Shown: positions 1-5,744, counted from the first letter of the stretch. The stretch is DNA of 8,569 nt from an uncultured Bacteroidota bacterium (GCA_903879875.1 CAIRNC010000500.1:1-8569), one strand, 5' to 3'. Numbers and translations: made by a program. The notes: generated by a model not told the origin, from the letters alone.

Positions 1-299
1 ATGTAAACGGTGATGGTAATTATTACAATGATGACACCGATGGAGATAATACGCCAGATTATTTAGATGTGGATGATGATGGCGATTCTTACTTAACAAA
101 ATATGAAATCAGATATACAGATGCTGTTGGTGGATTCCATTATTATCCTTTTAATGGTGCTTTAGTCGATGACCCTTCAACATTAATCAATGAAACTTTA
201 GGAATTCCTAGTCGAACTGGAAATTTTACAAATTATATTTATGATTGGACTTCACCGAATCGATTGCGAATTCATTTAGATAAAACTGCTCATCCATAA
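1..299 (+). CDS. C-terminal end of a secreted Asp/Gly-rich protein, probably an FKBP-type peptidyl-prolyl isomerase lipoprotein (5' truncated)
   Basis: The reading frame is open from base 3 to the TAA at 297-299 and has no start inside the window, so only about the last 98 residues are present. A methionine codon at 69 is internal, because the same frame runs in from the left edge with matching composition. The first part reads DDTDGDNTPDYLDVDDDGD, an Asp/Gly spacing like the calcium-binding repeats of thrombospondin type 3 and related secreted proteins. The rest is rich in Tyr, Asn and Pro and ends in SPNRLRIHLDKTAHP. Flavobacterial FKBP-type isomerase lipoproteins often end in such a D-rich tail followed by a short motif with RLRxHLD, which is why I propose that family. 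The catalytic FKBP domain would lie outside the window, so the assignment rests on the tail alone. It could instead be another exported protein with these repeats. The gene ends just before a strong hairpin shared with the convergent peptidase gene. Confidence 0.6.
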   Translation, partial: VNGDGNYYNDDTDGDNTPDYLDVDDDGDSYLTKYEIRYTDAVGGFHYYPFNGALVDDPSTLINETLGIPSRTGNFTNYIYDWTSPNRLRIHLDKTAHP

Positions 300-316
300 A
301 ATAAAAATTTAGTTTT

Positions 317-361
317 AAAATGCCCAATTCGTAATAATAAAAATTACAAATTGGGCATTTT
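317..361. terminator. Bidirectional intrinsic terminator between convergent genes
   Basis: A perfect 13-bp inverted repeat pairs 317-329 (AAAATGCCCAATT) with 349-361 (AATTGGGCATTTT). Inside it a further 5-bp stem (331-335 with 343-347) closes a 7-base loop after one mismatch. On the plus strand it is followed by a T-rich run. It lies 18 bases after the stop at 299 and only a few bases from the minus-strand stop at 366, so it probably ends transcripts from both sides. Confidence 0.85.
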
Positions 362-365
362 TATT

Positions 366-1454
366 TTATTTAAAATAGGAAAATGTTTCGTTGTTTTCGA
401 TTTTTAAAAGGGTTTCATATATCAATTTAATTACATTTTCTACATCGTCACGATGCACCATTTCTACTGTCGTGTGCATGTAGCGTAAAGGCAATGAAAT
501 CAATGCAGATGCTACGCCACCATTACTATATGCAAATGCATCAGTATCCGTTCCAGTAACTCTTGACGAAGCCAATCGTTGAAAGGGAATTCCCTTTTCT
601 TTGGCAGTTTCCAAAATCAATTCTCTAAGATTATTTTGAACGGCTGGAGCATAAGTAATTACTGGACCTCTACCAATTTTTGTTTCCCCTTCAATTTTTT
701 TATCAATCATTGGTGTTGTAGAATCATGGCATACATCCGTAACGATAGCTACGTTTGGTTTGATGGTTTGTGTAATCATTTCGGCACCTCTTAAACCTAC
801 TTCTTCTTGAACAGAATTGGTAATATACAATCCAAAAGGTAATTTTATGTTGTTTTCATGGAGCATTCGTGCTACTTCGGCTATCATAAAACCTCCCATT
901 CTATTATCGATGGCACGACATACAAATTTGTTTTCGTTCAAAACCATAAATTCATCAGGGTAAGTAATCACACAGCCAACATGAACTCCTAAAGCCTCTA
1001 CTTCCTCTTTTGTAGCACAACCACAGTCAATAAATAAATTATCAATTCTAGCAGCTTCTTCTTTTCCACGGTTTCGAGTATGTATGGCTGGCCAACCAAA
1101 GATGCCTTTTACAATCCCTTTTTTGGTATGGATATTCACCCGTTTTGAAGGTGCAATTTGATGATCGGACCCTCCGTTTCTAATGACATAAATCAACCCA
1201 TCATCAGTAATATAATTTACATACCACGCAATTTCGTCGGCATGACCTTCAATTACCACTTTGTACGGAGCTTCTGGATTGATGATGCCAACAACCGTTC
1301 CATAAGTGTCTGTGATAAATGTGTCCACGTAAGGTTTAACATACTCCATCCAAAGTTTTTGCCCGCCAGATTCAAAGCCCGTCGGAGAAGCGTTATTGAG
1401 GTATTTTTCTAAAAAAGTAAGCGAATCGGGTTTCAAAATTGAATTTGTACTCAT
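366..1454 (-). CDS. M42 family metallopeptidase (glutamyl aminopeptidase / 'endoglucanase M' family)
   Basis: This 362-residue protein has the length and full metal-site pattern of the M42 peptidases. These are cytoplasmic di-metal aminopeptidases that form large self-compartmentalised (TET-type) particles and trim short peptides. Visible ligands are His71 and Asp73 (GHADEIAWYV), Asp183 (AIDNRMGG), the Glu217-Glu218 pair that holds the catalytic base (VQEEVGLRGA), Asp240 (VTDVCHDS) and His327 (RYMHTTVE). The inserted dimerisation/PDZ-like segment is expected at about residues 75-170. No signal peptide is seen, which agrees with a cytoplasmic site. Older databases call this family endoglucanase or cellulase M, which is misleading: the residues here are those of a peptidase. 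Substrate preference (Glu, Leu or Lys aminopeptidase) cannot be read from the sequence. The start at 1454 follows an A/T-rich leader, and the gene is divergent from the DUF4294 gene, 84 bases away. Confidence 0.93.
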   Translation of the reverse strand: MSTNSILKPDSLTFLEKYLNNASPTGFESGGQKLWMEYVKPYVDTFITDTYGTVVGIINPEAPYKVVIEGHADEIAWYVNYITDDGLIYVIRNGGSDHQIAPSKRVNIHTKKGIVKGIFGWPAIHTRNRGKEEAARIDNLFIDCGCATKEEVEALGVHVGCVITYPDEFMVLNENKFVCRAIDNRMGGFMIAEVARMLHENNIKLPFGLYITNSVQEEVGLRGAEMITQTIKPNVAIVTDVCHDSTTPMIDKKIEGETKIGRGPVITYAPAVQNNLRELILETAKEKGIPFQRLASSRVTGTDTDAFAYSNGGVASALISLPLRYMHTTVEMVHRDDVENVIKLIYETLLKIENNETFSYFK

Positions 1455-1482
1455 AAAATTATTTTTTTTGCTAAATTATAAA

Positions 1483-1519
1483 TTTGGCATTACAGTTGCA
1501 TACATAATGTATAATTTTG
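1483..1519 (+). promoter_or_regulatory. Putative Bacteroidota-type promoter of the DUF4294 gene
   Basis: A perfect -7 element TAATTTTG (pattern TAnnTTTG) lies at 1512-1519, with a TTTGG at 1483-1487 as a possible -33 element. The spacing of about 25 bases is longer than the usual 17-23, so the upstream half is doubtful. The start codon follows 19 bases after the -7 box, giving a short leader. A 13-base palindrome, ATACAT-A-ATGTAT (1500-1512), touches the -7 element and could be an operator. Confidence 0.5.
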
Positions 1520-1538
1520 ACAATTAAATTTTATAAAA

Positions 1539-2234
1539 ATGAAAATACACCATTCAATACTAATTATAGCCTTGTTTTTTCTTTCAACATTGAAAAGTTA
1601 TTCGCAAGTGGACAATTCAGATGCCAAAAAAGAAGCCTATTTGAATGAACAAACCGATAGTATTTTAGGACCAGCAATTGAATTACAAGAAGTTATTATT
1701 GATAGGAGCAAATTAAAAGCAGATGAAGAAACCAAAAAGCGTTTTTTAATTTTACAAAGACGCGTTTATAAAGTCTATCCTTATGCAAAAGCGGGAGCCG
1801 AAAGATTAACTATGCTAAACAAAGGCATGCGAAATCTAACCAACAATAGAGATAAAAAGAAATATTTTAAGATTGTAGAGCATTATTTAACCAACGAATT
1901 CGAATTGCAACTTAAAAATCTATCTAGAAAAGATGGTCAAATATTAATAAAATTAATACATCGACAAACTGGTAAAACAACTTACGAACTCATTCGGGAT
2001 TTAAAAAGCGGTTGGAAAGCCTTTTGGTCCAATAATACAGCAAGTTTATTCGACTTGAATTTAAAAACAGAATACAGTCCAATGGCTGAAAACGAAGATT
2101 ATATGATAGAAACCATTTTGGTTCGTGCCTTTCAAAACAACCGATTGTTAAAACAAGACCCTGCCATTCCTATCAATTATGACGATGTAGCCGACTATTG
2201 GAGAGAAAAGTTAAAAGAGGCTAAAGCGAAATAA
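1539..2234 (+). CDS. DUF4294 domain-containing secreted protein of unknown function
   Basis: The 231-residue product begins with a clear signal peptide (two Lys/His residues, then a hydrophobic core at residues 6-18, likely cut after SYSQ at 23), so it is exported to the periplasm. The mature part matches what I know as DUF4294, a family almost confined to Bacteroidota. The core runs from about residue 48 (LQEVIIDRS) to 202 and includes the basic stretch FLILQRRVYKVYPYA, then LSRKDGQILIKLIHRQTG (128-145) and DLKSGWKAFWSNNTASLFD (154-172). No catalytic motif or membrane segment is evident beyond the signal peptide. There is no lipobox cysteine, so it is not a lipoprotein. The many Lys/Arg residues and the conserved Trp pair suggest a binding surface, but this is inference. 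The start at 1539 follows TTATAAAA, the A-rich context usual in this phylum. It shares an 84-base divergent region with the M42 peptidase gene; no functional link between them is known to me. Confidence 0.85.
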   Translation: MKIHHSILIIALFFLSTLKSYSQVDNSDAKKEAYLNEQTDSILGPAIELQEVIIDRSKLKADEETKKRFLILQRRVYKVYPYAKAGAERLTMLNKGMRNLTNNRDKKKYFKIVEHYLTNEFELQLKNLSRKDGQILIKLIHRQTGKTTYELIRDLKSGWKAFWSNNTASLFDLNLKTEYSPMAENEDYMIETILVRAFQNNRLLKQDPAIPINYDDVADYWREKLKEAKAK

Positions 2235-2284
2235 TTCAAATTCATTAAAAAATATAAGATGAATTGGTTCTGCCAAAATAGGGT

Positions 2285-2626
2285 TTAATATTTATAATGA
2301 AATCGAATTTTGGTAATTCTAAAAACGGTTTCGCTATATTGTTCTATAAATTCAAATTTATTTCGGCCGGGTTGTTTTAAAGCGACAATGTTTTTGGCAC
2401 TAATTTCATAATAAGTCCCTTTTCCTTCAAGCATAAATCGTTCGCCTTTCGATCGATATGCAGAACGGATCAATTCAAATTCGGACATATTCCAAGTAGT
2501 AAAATGCGATTCCTGATTGTTAATTTCAGAAAATAGTCCTTCAGAAATATCGGTTTTACAACCATAATATTTTTCGATTTTTTCAAAAAAGGCAATAATA
2601 TTTTGGCTGAGTTCCTCCGATTTCAT
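2285..2626 (-). CDS. Hypothetical protein, 113 residues, second gene of a two-gene unit
   Basis: I do not recognise the family. The product starts with an amphipathic helix (residues 2-21, SEELSQNIIAFFEKIEKYYG) and continues with alternating hydrophobic stretches that look like beta strands, for example YYEISAKNIVALKQ (72-85) and a strand-like, aromatic C-terminus ending FRITKIRFHYKY. There is one cysteine (Cys23), no signal peptide and no membrane segment, so it is probably cytoplasmic. A helix followed by a curved sheet would fit an NTF2/SnoaL-like fold, but that is only a guess. The gene begins 9 bases after the stop of the GNAT-like gene on the same strand, so the two are probably co-transcribed. 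The open frame and composition resemble the neighbouring genes, which supports a real gene. It converges on the DUF4294 gene with 50 bases between stops. Confidence 0.7.
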   Translation of the reverse strand: MKSEELSQNIIAFFEKIEKYYGCKTDISEGLFSEINNQESHFTTWNMSEFELIRSAYRSKGERFMLEGKGTYYEISAKNIVALKQPGRNKFEFIEQYSETVFRITKIRFHYKY

Positions 2627-2635
2627 TTGAATAAA

Positions 2636-2938
2636 TTATATTTTGATTCCCGGAGGTAATAAATCTTTGTACATGGCATTTTTTCTGAAAAATGTTGCAA
2701 TTTTAGGCAAGATGGGCACCACTTTTAGTTTGCGTTCATAAGCAATAGCCATAATATTTTTCAGTAAATCATTGATGAAAAGCTCATCCGAAAAGTGATC
2801 GGGTACATTGATTTTGGTTAAAAAAATCTTTTTTTCTTGAAAGGAATACTCTACCGAAATTAATTTTCCATCAACCAAAGTTTCAAATTGTCTTGAAAAA
2901 GTATTGTCTTTAATTTCCATGATTTCTAGTGTTTCCAT
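2636..2938 (-). CDS. Small GNAT-fold protein (YidJ/YjdJ-like, COG2388 type) with a degenerate acetyl-CoA loop
   Basis: The 100-residue length and order of motifs match the small Gcn5-related N-acetyltransferases of the YidJ/YjdJ kind. There is a first strand pair (FSRQFETLVDGKLISVEYSF), a strand with ILTK-like character ending in VP (IFLTKINVP), a helix, then KLKVVPILPKIATFFRKN near residues 70-88 and a closing DLLPP. Family members normally carry R/Q-G-x-G-x-G/A after the VP strand to hold the pyrophosphate of acetyl-CoA. Here that place reads DHFSDELFINDLL (residues 47-59) with no glycine at all. Usual family members also have a Cys-Pro in 'VVPxCPF'; here it is VVPILPK. The protein may therefore bind no acetyl-CoA and act as a non-catalytic GNAT fold. 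An alternative start is Met7 (2920); the longer start was kept because both have A-rich leaders. It is the first gene of a pair with the 113-residue protein; I found no clear promoter for the pair. Confidence 0.7.
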   Translation of the reverse strand: METLEIMEIKDNTFSRQFETLVDGKLISVEYSFQEKKIFLTKINVPDHFSDELFINDLLKNIMAIAYERKLKVVPILPKIATFFRKNAMYKDLLPPGIKI

Positions 2939-3011
2939 AATTAAATTTTTTAAGCGTTGCTACAATAGGGAAGTAATTTGGACATTCTTTATTTCGTATT
3001 TTAAATAGATT

Positions 3012-3086
3012 TAAATTTGCAGATGCTAAATTTATATTAAAATAAAGTGTCTTTTTTTTGAGCTATCTTTATAAACTATAATTTTA
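3012..3086 (+). promoter_or_regulatory. Possible promoter region of the hydrolase/transglycosylase pair
   Basis: Two candidates lie in the 203-base gap before the hydrolase gene. The first is a perfect -7 box TAAATTTG at 3012-3019 with no good -33 element. The second is a -33-like TTTTG ending at 3060, followed after 18 bases by TAATTTTA at 3079-3086, which misses only the last G of TAnnTTTG. The first would give a leader of about 115 bases, the second about 50. The rest of the gap is very AT-rich and shows no gene or stable RNA fold that I can recognise. Confidence 0.35.
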
Positions 3087-3141
3087 TACAAATTTCGTAA
3101 TAAAATCAATACTATCATATTTAAAACGTTAAAAACATAAA

Positions 3142-3798
3142 ATGAATAAAATTCCCGTTTATTTCATGCCTGGTTTAGCGGCAAGTCCGACTATTTTTGA
3201 ACGAATAGCTTTGCCTGAAGCAACTTTTGAAACGGTGCTTTTAGAATGGGAAATCCCTTTAGAGAATGAGACTTTGACCGATTATGCTAAGCGAATGACT
3301 CAAAAAATTACCCATAAAAAGCCCGTTTTGATTGGGGTTTCGTTTGGAGGGATTTTAGTTCAGGAAATGACAAAATATATTGAAGTAAGAAAAACAATTA
3401 TCATTTCGAGCGTAAAAAGCAATTTAGAATTTCCTCGACGAATGAAAATGGCTAAATCAACTAAAGCTTACAAACTAATTCCACTAAATTTGTTGCTGAA
3501 TATCGAAAATTTAGCAAAGTTTTCTTTTGGTAAAAAAATCAATCAAAGAATTGAATTGTATGAAAAATTCCTTTCTGTACGAGATAAACACTATCTGGAT
3601 TGGGCAATAGAACAAGTTATTTTATGGGACAGAATCGTTGTTGACGAAAAAGTAATTCATATTCATGGCGATGCAGATGATGTTTTTCCTATAAAATATA
3701 TAACCAATTGTATCGTTGTTAAAGGAGGTACGCACATTATGATTTTGAATAAGTTCAAGTGGCTGAATGAAAATTTACCAAAATTAATTCTAGAATAA
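3142..3798 (+). CDS. Alpha/beta hydrolase
   Basis: The 218-residue product has the alpha/beta hydrolase layout. It opens with a strand and oxyanion-loop region IPVYFMPGLAASPTIF (4-19). The nucleophile elbow GVSFGG puts the catalytic Ser at 67. The acid is expected in the HIHGDADDVFPI strand (173-184; Asp177 or Asp180), and the catalytic His is His198 in GGTHIMI. A small cap of about residues 95-165 lies between the elbow and the acid. There is no signal peptide, so it is probably cytoplasmic. The substrate cannot be told; esterase, lipase or thioesterase are all possible. It starts after A-rich sequence (AAAAACATAA) and is followed after 21 bases by the lytic transglycosylase on the same strand, which suggests one operon, although the two proteins act in different compartments. 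Confidence 0.88.
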   Translation: MNKIPVYFMPGLAASPTIFERIALPEATFETVLLEWEIPLENETLTDYAKRMTQKITHKKPVLIGVSFGGILVQEMTKYIEVRKTIIISSVKSNLEFPRRMKMAKSTKAYKLIPLNLLLNIENLAKFSFGKKINQRIELYEKFLSVRDKHYLDWAIEQVILWDRIVVDEKVIHIHGDADDVFPIKYITNCIVVKGGTHIMILNKFKWLNENLPKLILE

Positions 3799-3819
3799 CC
3801 AGCTATAAAGTAAAAATTA

Positions 3820-4725
3820 ATGACAATAAAAATGAATACATATAGAAAAATAGCGCTCGTAGGAATATCCGTTTTTATTGGAAGCCTCTTGATTTTCGCT
3901 ACATCAATCAATTCGGTTAAAACCCTTTTTCATGAAGGAACCGCACAATATTTTCCCGTAAATGTTGATTTTGCTGGAGAAAAAACGCCTTTAAATATTT
4001 CAGATGTTCGCGAACGTTTTGAAAGAGAGTTATTGGTAAACGCTAACCTTGATGCTTCGACTTTGTTAATCATTAAAAGAGCCAATCGTTCTTTTCCAAT
4101 TATTGAACCTATACTTGCAAAAAATGGCGTGCCAGACGATTTTAAATATTTAGCAGTCATCGAAAGTGGATTGGTAAACGTGGTTTCTCCAGCAGGAGCA
4201 AAAGGAGTTTGGCAATTTATGCCCGAAACTGCCAAAGAAAAGGGAATGGAAATTTCGGAATCAGTAGATGAGCGCTATCATTTGGAAAAAGCCACCGAAG
4301 CCGCATGTAAATATTTGATTGATGCAAAAGCTAAATTTGGAAATTGGACTTTAGCAGCCGCTTCATACAATGGCGGAATGACAGGCGTAAACAAGCAAAT
4401 TGAGATTCAGAAAGTAACCAATTATTATGATTTGTTGCTAAATGATGAAACCTCTCGCTATGTTTTTAGAATTTTGGCTTTAAAAGAAATCATGAAAAAC
4501 CCTGCAAAATATGGGTTTACATTTACAAATCAAGAATTGTACGAAAACATTCCAACCCGAAAACTAGAAATTGACAGTTCGATTACCGACTTGGCTAGTT
4601 TTGCATTGGCACAAGGAATTAATTATAAAATTCTAAAAATCCACAACCCTTGGTTGCGCGATAAGAAATTAGTTAATCCGACTAAAAAGAAATATATAAT
4701 AGAAATCCCAACCAAAGGGTATTGA
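3820..4725 (+). CDS. Membrane-anchored lytic transglycosylase (SLT family 1, MltD-like) with a LysM-like C-terminus
   Basis: This 301-residue enzyme should cleave the MurNAc-GlcNAc bond of peptidoglycan to leave 1,6-anhydro ends in the periplasm. It begins with an uncleaved-looking anchor or signal segment (hydrophobic residues 11-28, no lipobox). The SLT domain spans about residues 82-225. The catalytic Glu115 is in LAVIESGL, followed by SPAGAKGVWQFMP (123-135) and AAASYNGG (179-186), the three signature motifs of the goose-lysozyme-like family. The last 50 residues (DLASFALAQG, ILKIHNPWL, KKKYIIEIP) resemble one divergent LysM repeat, the peptidoglycan-binding module common in MltD proteins. 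An in-frame ATG at 3832 gives MNTYRKIA and is an equally good start; both have A-rich leaders. The gene follows the hydrolase by 21 bases. Its last codons form the left arm of a terminator hairpin. Confidence 0.9.
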   Translation: MTIKMNTYRKIALVGISVFIGSLLIFATSINSVKTLFHEGTAQYFPVNVDFAGEKTPLNISDVRERFERELLVNANLDASTLLIIKRANRSFPIIEPILAKNGVPDDFKYLAVIESGLVNVVSPAGAKGVWQFMPETAKEKGMEISESVDERYHLEKATEAACKYLIDAKAKFGNWTLAAASYNGGMTGVNKQIEIQKVTNYYDLLLNDETSRYVFRILALKEIMKNPAKYGFTFTNQELYENIPTRKLEIDSSITDLASFALAQGINYKILKIHNPWLRDKKLVNPTKKKYIIEIPTKGY

Positions 4726-4739
4726 TTGGGATTTCTATT
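4698..4739. terminator. Hairpin terminator overlapping the 3' end of the lytic transglycosylase gene
   Basis: A perfect 14-bp inverted repeat pairs 4698-4711 (AATAGAAATCCCAA) with 4726-4739 (TTGGGATTTCTATT) around a 14-base loop. The left arm and loop are coding and the TGA stop (4723-4725) lies in the loop. Because the minus-strand TPR-like gene stops at 4757, the hairpin probably serves both converging genes. The following T-run is weak. Confidence 0.7.
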
Positions 4740-4756
4740 TATAAAGAATGAATCGT

Positions 4757-5272
4757 TTAGATTTTCTTCATTTGGTCTTTCATCATTTTGATTTGGTCTT
4801 TCAAAATGCCTTGTTTGTCCAGTTTTTTTGCTTCGTTCAAAAGATTGGTAGCTTCTAATTTTCGTCTTCTGGTCATGGCAACCCCAGCTAAATTTAATTT
4901 AGCTATAGCTAAATCCGTGTCCATAGACAACCCAAATTCAATGGCTTTTTTGAAATGTTTTTCCGCTTGAAGAATATTAGTTTGCGAAAGCATTAATCCA
5001 TGAAGGTATTGAAAATAGCCTTGTTGTTTTTTCACCAATGCCGTTTCAGGGTTTTTAATGTAAGTTAACCATTTTTGAGCTCCTGGAAAATCTTGTTTTC
5101 TCAATTTTAAGAAGGCAAGTAGAATAAATTCATTTTTGTAGTATAGAAAAATGAAAACGGTTGAAAGTAATAGTAAAAAGATACCATTTCCAATTCCACC
5201 TTCTGTAAACTGCCAGATTCCAGTTGCAATTATGAGTCCGGCGATAATAAGTTTAATATTTTTGTGAAACAT
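4757..5272 (-). CDS. Membrane protein with two N-terminal helices and a TPR-like cytoplasmic domain
   Basis: The 171-residue product has two hydrophobic segments, about residues 6-22 and 28-46, separated by a short Gly-rich turn (TEGGIGNG). This hairpin resembles the small DUF2892-type membrane segment. A helical domain follows that looks like two or three tetratricopeptide repeats: helices near 52-72, then QGYFQYLHGLML and AEKHFKKAIEFG (84-114), then LAIAKLNLAGVAM and ATNLLNEAKKLD (121-152). The last 20 residues are rich in Lys and Met. Such an arrangement points to an inner-membrane scaffold that binds a protein partner; the partner is not evident. The gene has its own promoter, divergent from rpmH, and converges on the lytic transglycosylase gene. 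No enzyme motif is present. Confidence 0.75.
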   Translation of the reverse strand: MFHKNIKLIIAGLIIATGIWQFTEGGIGNGIFLLLLSTVFIFLYYKNEFILLAFLKLRKQDFPGAQKWLTYIKNPETALVKKQQGYFQYLHGLMLSQTNILQAEKHFKKAIEFGLSMDTDLAIAKLNLAGVAMTRRRKLEATNLLNEAKKLDKQGILKDQIKMMKDQMKKI

Positions 5273-5297
5273 TTTGTTTGAGTTTTTTAAGATGTCG

Positions 5298-5333
5298 CAA
5301 AGATAGTAAAAGAATTAAATATTTTTTACAAAA
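5298..5333 (-). promoter_or_regulatory. Promoter of the TPR-like membrane protein gene
   Basis: Read on the minus strand, TATCTTTG (plus coordinates 5298-5305) matches the TAnnTTTG -7 element exactly. A TTTTG 23 bases further upstream (plus coordinates 5329-5333) fits a -33 element at the upper end of normal spacing. The start codon at 5272 lies about 25 bases downstream. It lies back to back with the rpmH promoter. Confidence 0.65.
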
Positions 5334-5337
5334 CCAC

Positions 5338-5367
5338 TTGCAAGAAAAAAAAATCATTGTATATTTG
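5338..5367 (+). promoter_or_regulatory. Strong rpmH promoter (TTG-N19-TATATTTG)
   Basis: TTG at 5338-5340 and TATATTTG at 5360-5367 are separated by exactly 19 bases, the ideal spacing for the housekeeping sigma factor of Bacteroidota. The extension GCAC after the -7 box is also common at strong promoters in this group. Transcription would start near 5373, giving a leader of about 55 bases before rpmH. Confidence 0.85.
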
Positions 5368-5372
5368 CACTC

Positions 5373-5387
5373 GGTTTGAAAGAAACC
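5373..5387 (+). other. Small hairpin at the expected 5' end of the rpmH transcript
   Basis: GGTTT (5373-5377) can pair with AAACC (5383-5387) around a 5-base loop. It sits at the predicted transcription start, where a 5' stem could protect the messenger from decay. The stem is only 5 bp, so it may be chance. Confidence 0.3.
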
Positions 5388-5427
5388 TATTAATAGATAT
5401 TTACATAAGAATTTAAAGATACACAAA

Positions 5428-5589
5428 ATGAGTAAAAGAACGTTCCAACCATCGAAAAGAAAAAGAAGAAATAAGCACGGATTCATGGACAGAATGGCTT
5501 CTGCAAATGGAAGAAAAGTTTTAGCACGTCGTAGAGCTAAAGGAAGACATAAATTGACAGTTTCTTGTGAGCCAAGACATAAAAAATAA
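5428..5589 (+). CDS. rpmH: 50S ribosomal protein L34 (bL34)
   Basis: A 53-residue, strongly basic protein carries the L34 signature: KRTFQPSKRKRRNKHGF (3-19), DRMASANGRKVLARRRAKGR (21-40), then a short basic tail ending EPRHKK. L34 binds the large-subunit rRNA. Length and sequence are as expected for Bacteroidota, whose L34 has a tail a few residues longer than the 46-residue E. coli form. The start follows ACACAAA, with no Shine-Dalgarno site. It has its own strong promoter and its own terminator, so it is probably a single-gene unit. In many bacteria rpmH is joined to rnpA and yidC next to the origin; here rnpA does not follow and carB is next. Confidence 0.98.
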   Translation: MSKRTFQPSKRKRRNKHGFMDRMASANGRKVLARRRAKGRHKLTVSCEPRHKK

Positions 5590-5610
5590 TGATTAGCAAT
5601 TAATCAAATC

Positions 5611-5643
5611 AAGCCGTTACTTTTATTAGTAGCGGCTTTTTTT
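5611..5643 (+). terminator. Intrinsic terminator of rpmH
   Basis: A 10-bp stem (5611-5620, AAGCCGTTAC, with 5629-5638, GTAGCGGCTT, one G-U pair) closes an 8-base loop and runs into seven T residues. It begins 22 bases after the rpmH stop and separates rpmH from carB. Confidence 0.9.
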
Positions 5644-5707
5644 ATAACCTGTTTATAAATTTATATAAGTTAAAATGTCATTTTTTAATTTATACATGAA
5701 ACATATT

Positions 5708-5715
5708 TATCTTTG
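5708..5715 (+). promoter_or_regulatory. -7 element of the carB promoter
   Basis: TATCTTTG matches TAnnTTTG exactly and lies 29 bases before the carB start. No TTG is found at the expected -33 position (around 5686), which is a run of T and A, so the promoter may be weaker or helped by a regulator. The upstream rpmH terminator makes a separate promoter necessary. Confidence 0.6.
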
Positions 5716-5744
5716 AACAAACAACACCCACTAAACTAACTACA

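Noticed and set aside
579..1412. Two plus-strand open frames (579-794, 1158-1412)
   Set aside because: They are antisense to the M42 peptidase gene, which has all its metal ligands; these frames show no motifs.
2239..2265. Inverted repeat AATTCAT/ATGAATT between the DUF4294 gene and the 113-residue gene
   Set aside because: The 7-bp stem is almost all A-T, has a 13-base loop and no T-run, so it is too weak to call a terminator.
3663..4235. Minus-strand open frames (3663-3911, 3930-4235)
   Set aside because: They are antisense to the hydrolase and lytic transglycosylase genes, both of which carry their catalytic motifs in the plus frame.
4788..4970. Plus-strand open frame of 60 codons
   Set aside because: It is antisense to the TPR-like gene and has no start context or motif of its own.
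5253..5486. Open frame of 77 codons on the minus strand over the rpmH start region
   Set aside because: It overlaps the rpmH promoter and the antisense of the L34 gene, has a Phe/Leu/Cys-rich composition typical of antisense to Lys-rich sequence, and no recognisable motif.
5591..5605. GATTA/TAATC mini-hairpin just after rpmH
   Set aside because: It is a 5-bp AT-rich stem directly before the much stronger terminator at 5611-5643; most likely chance.
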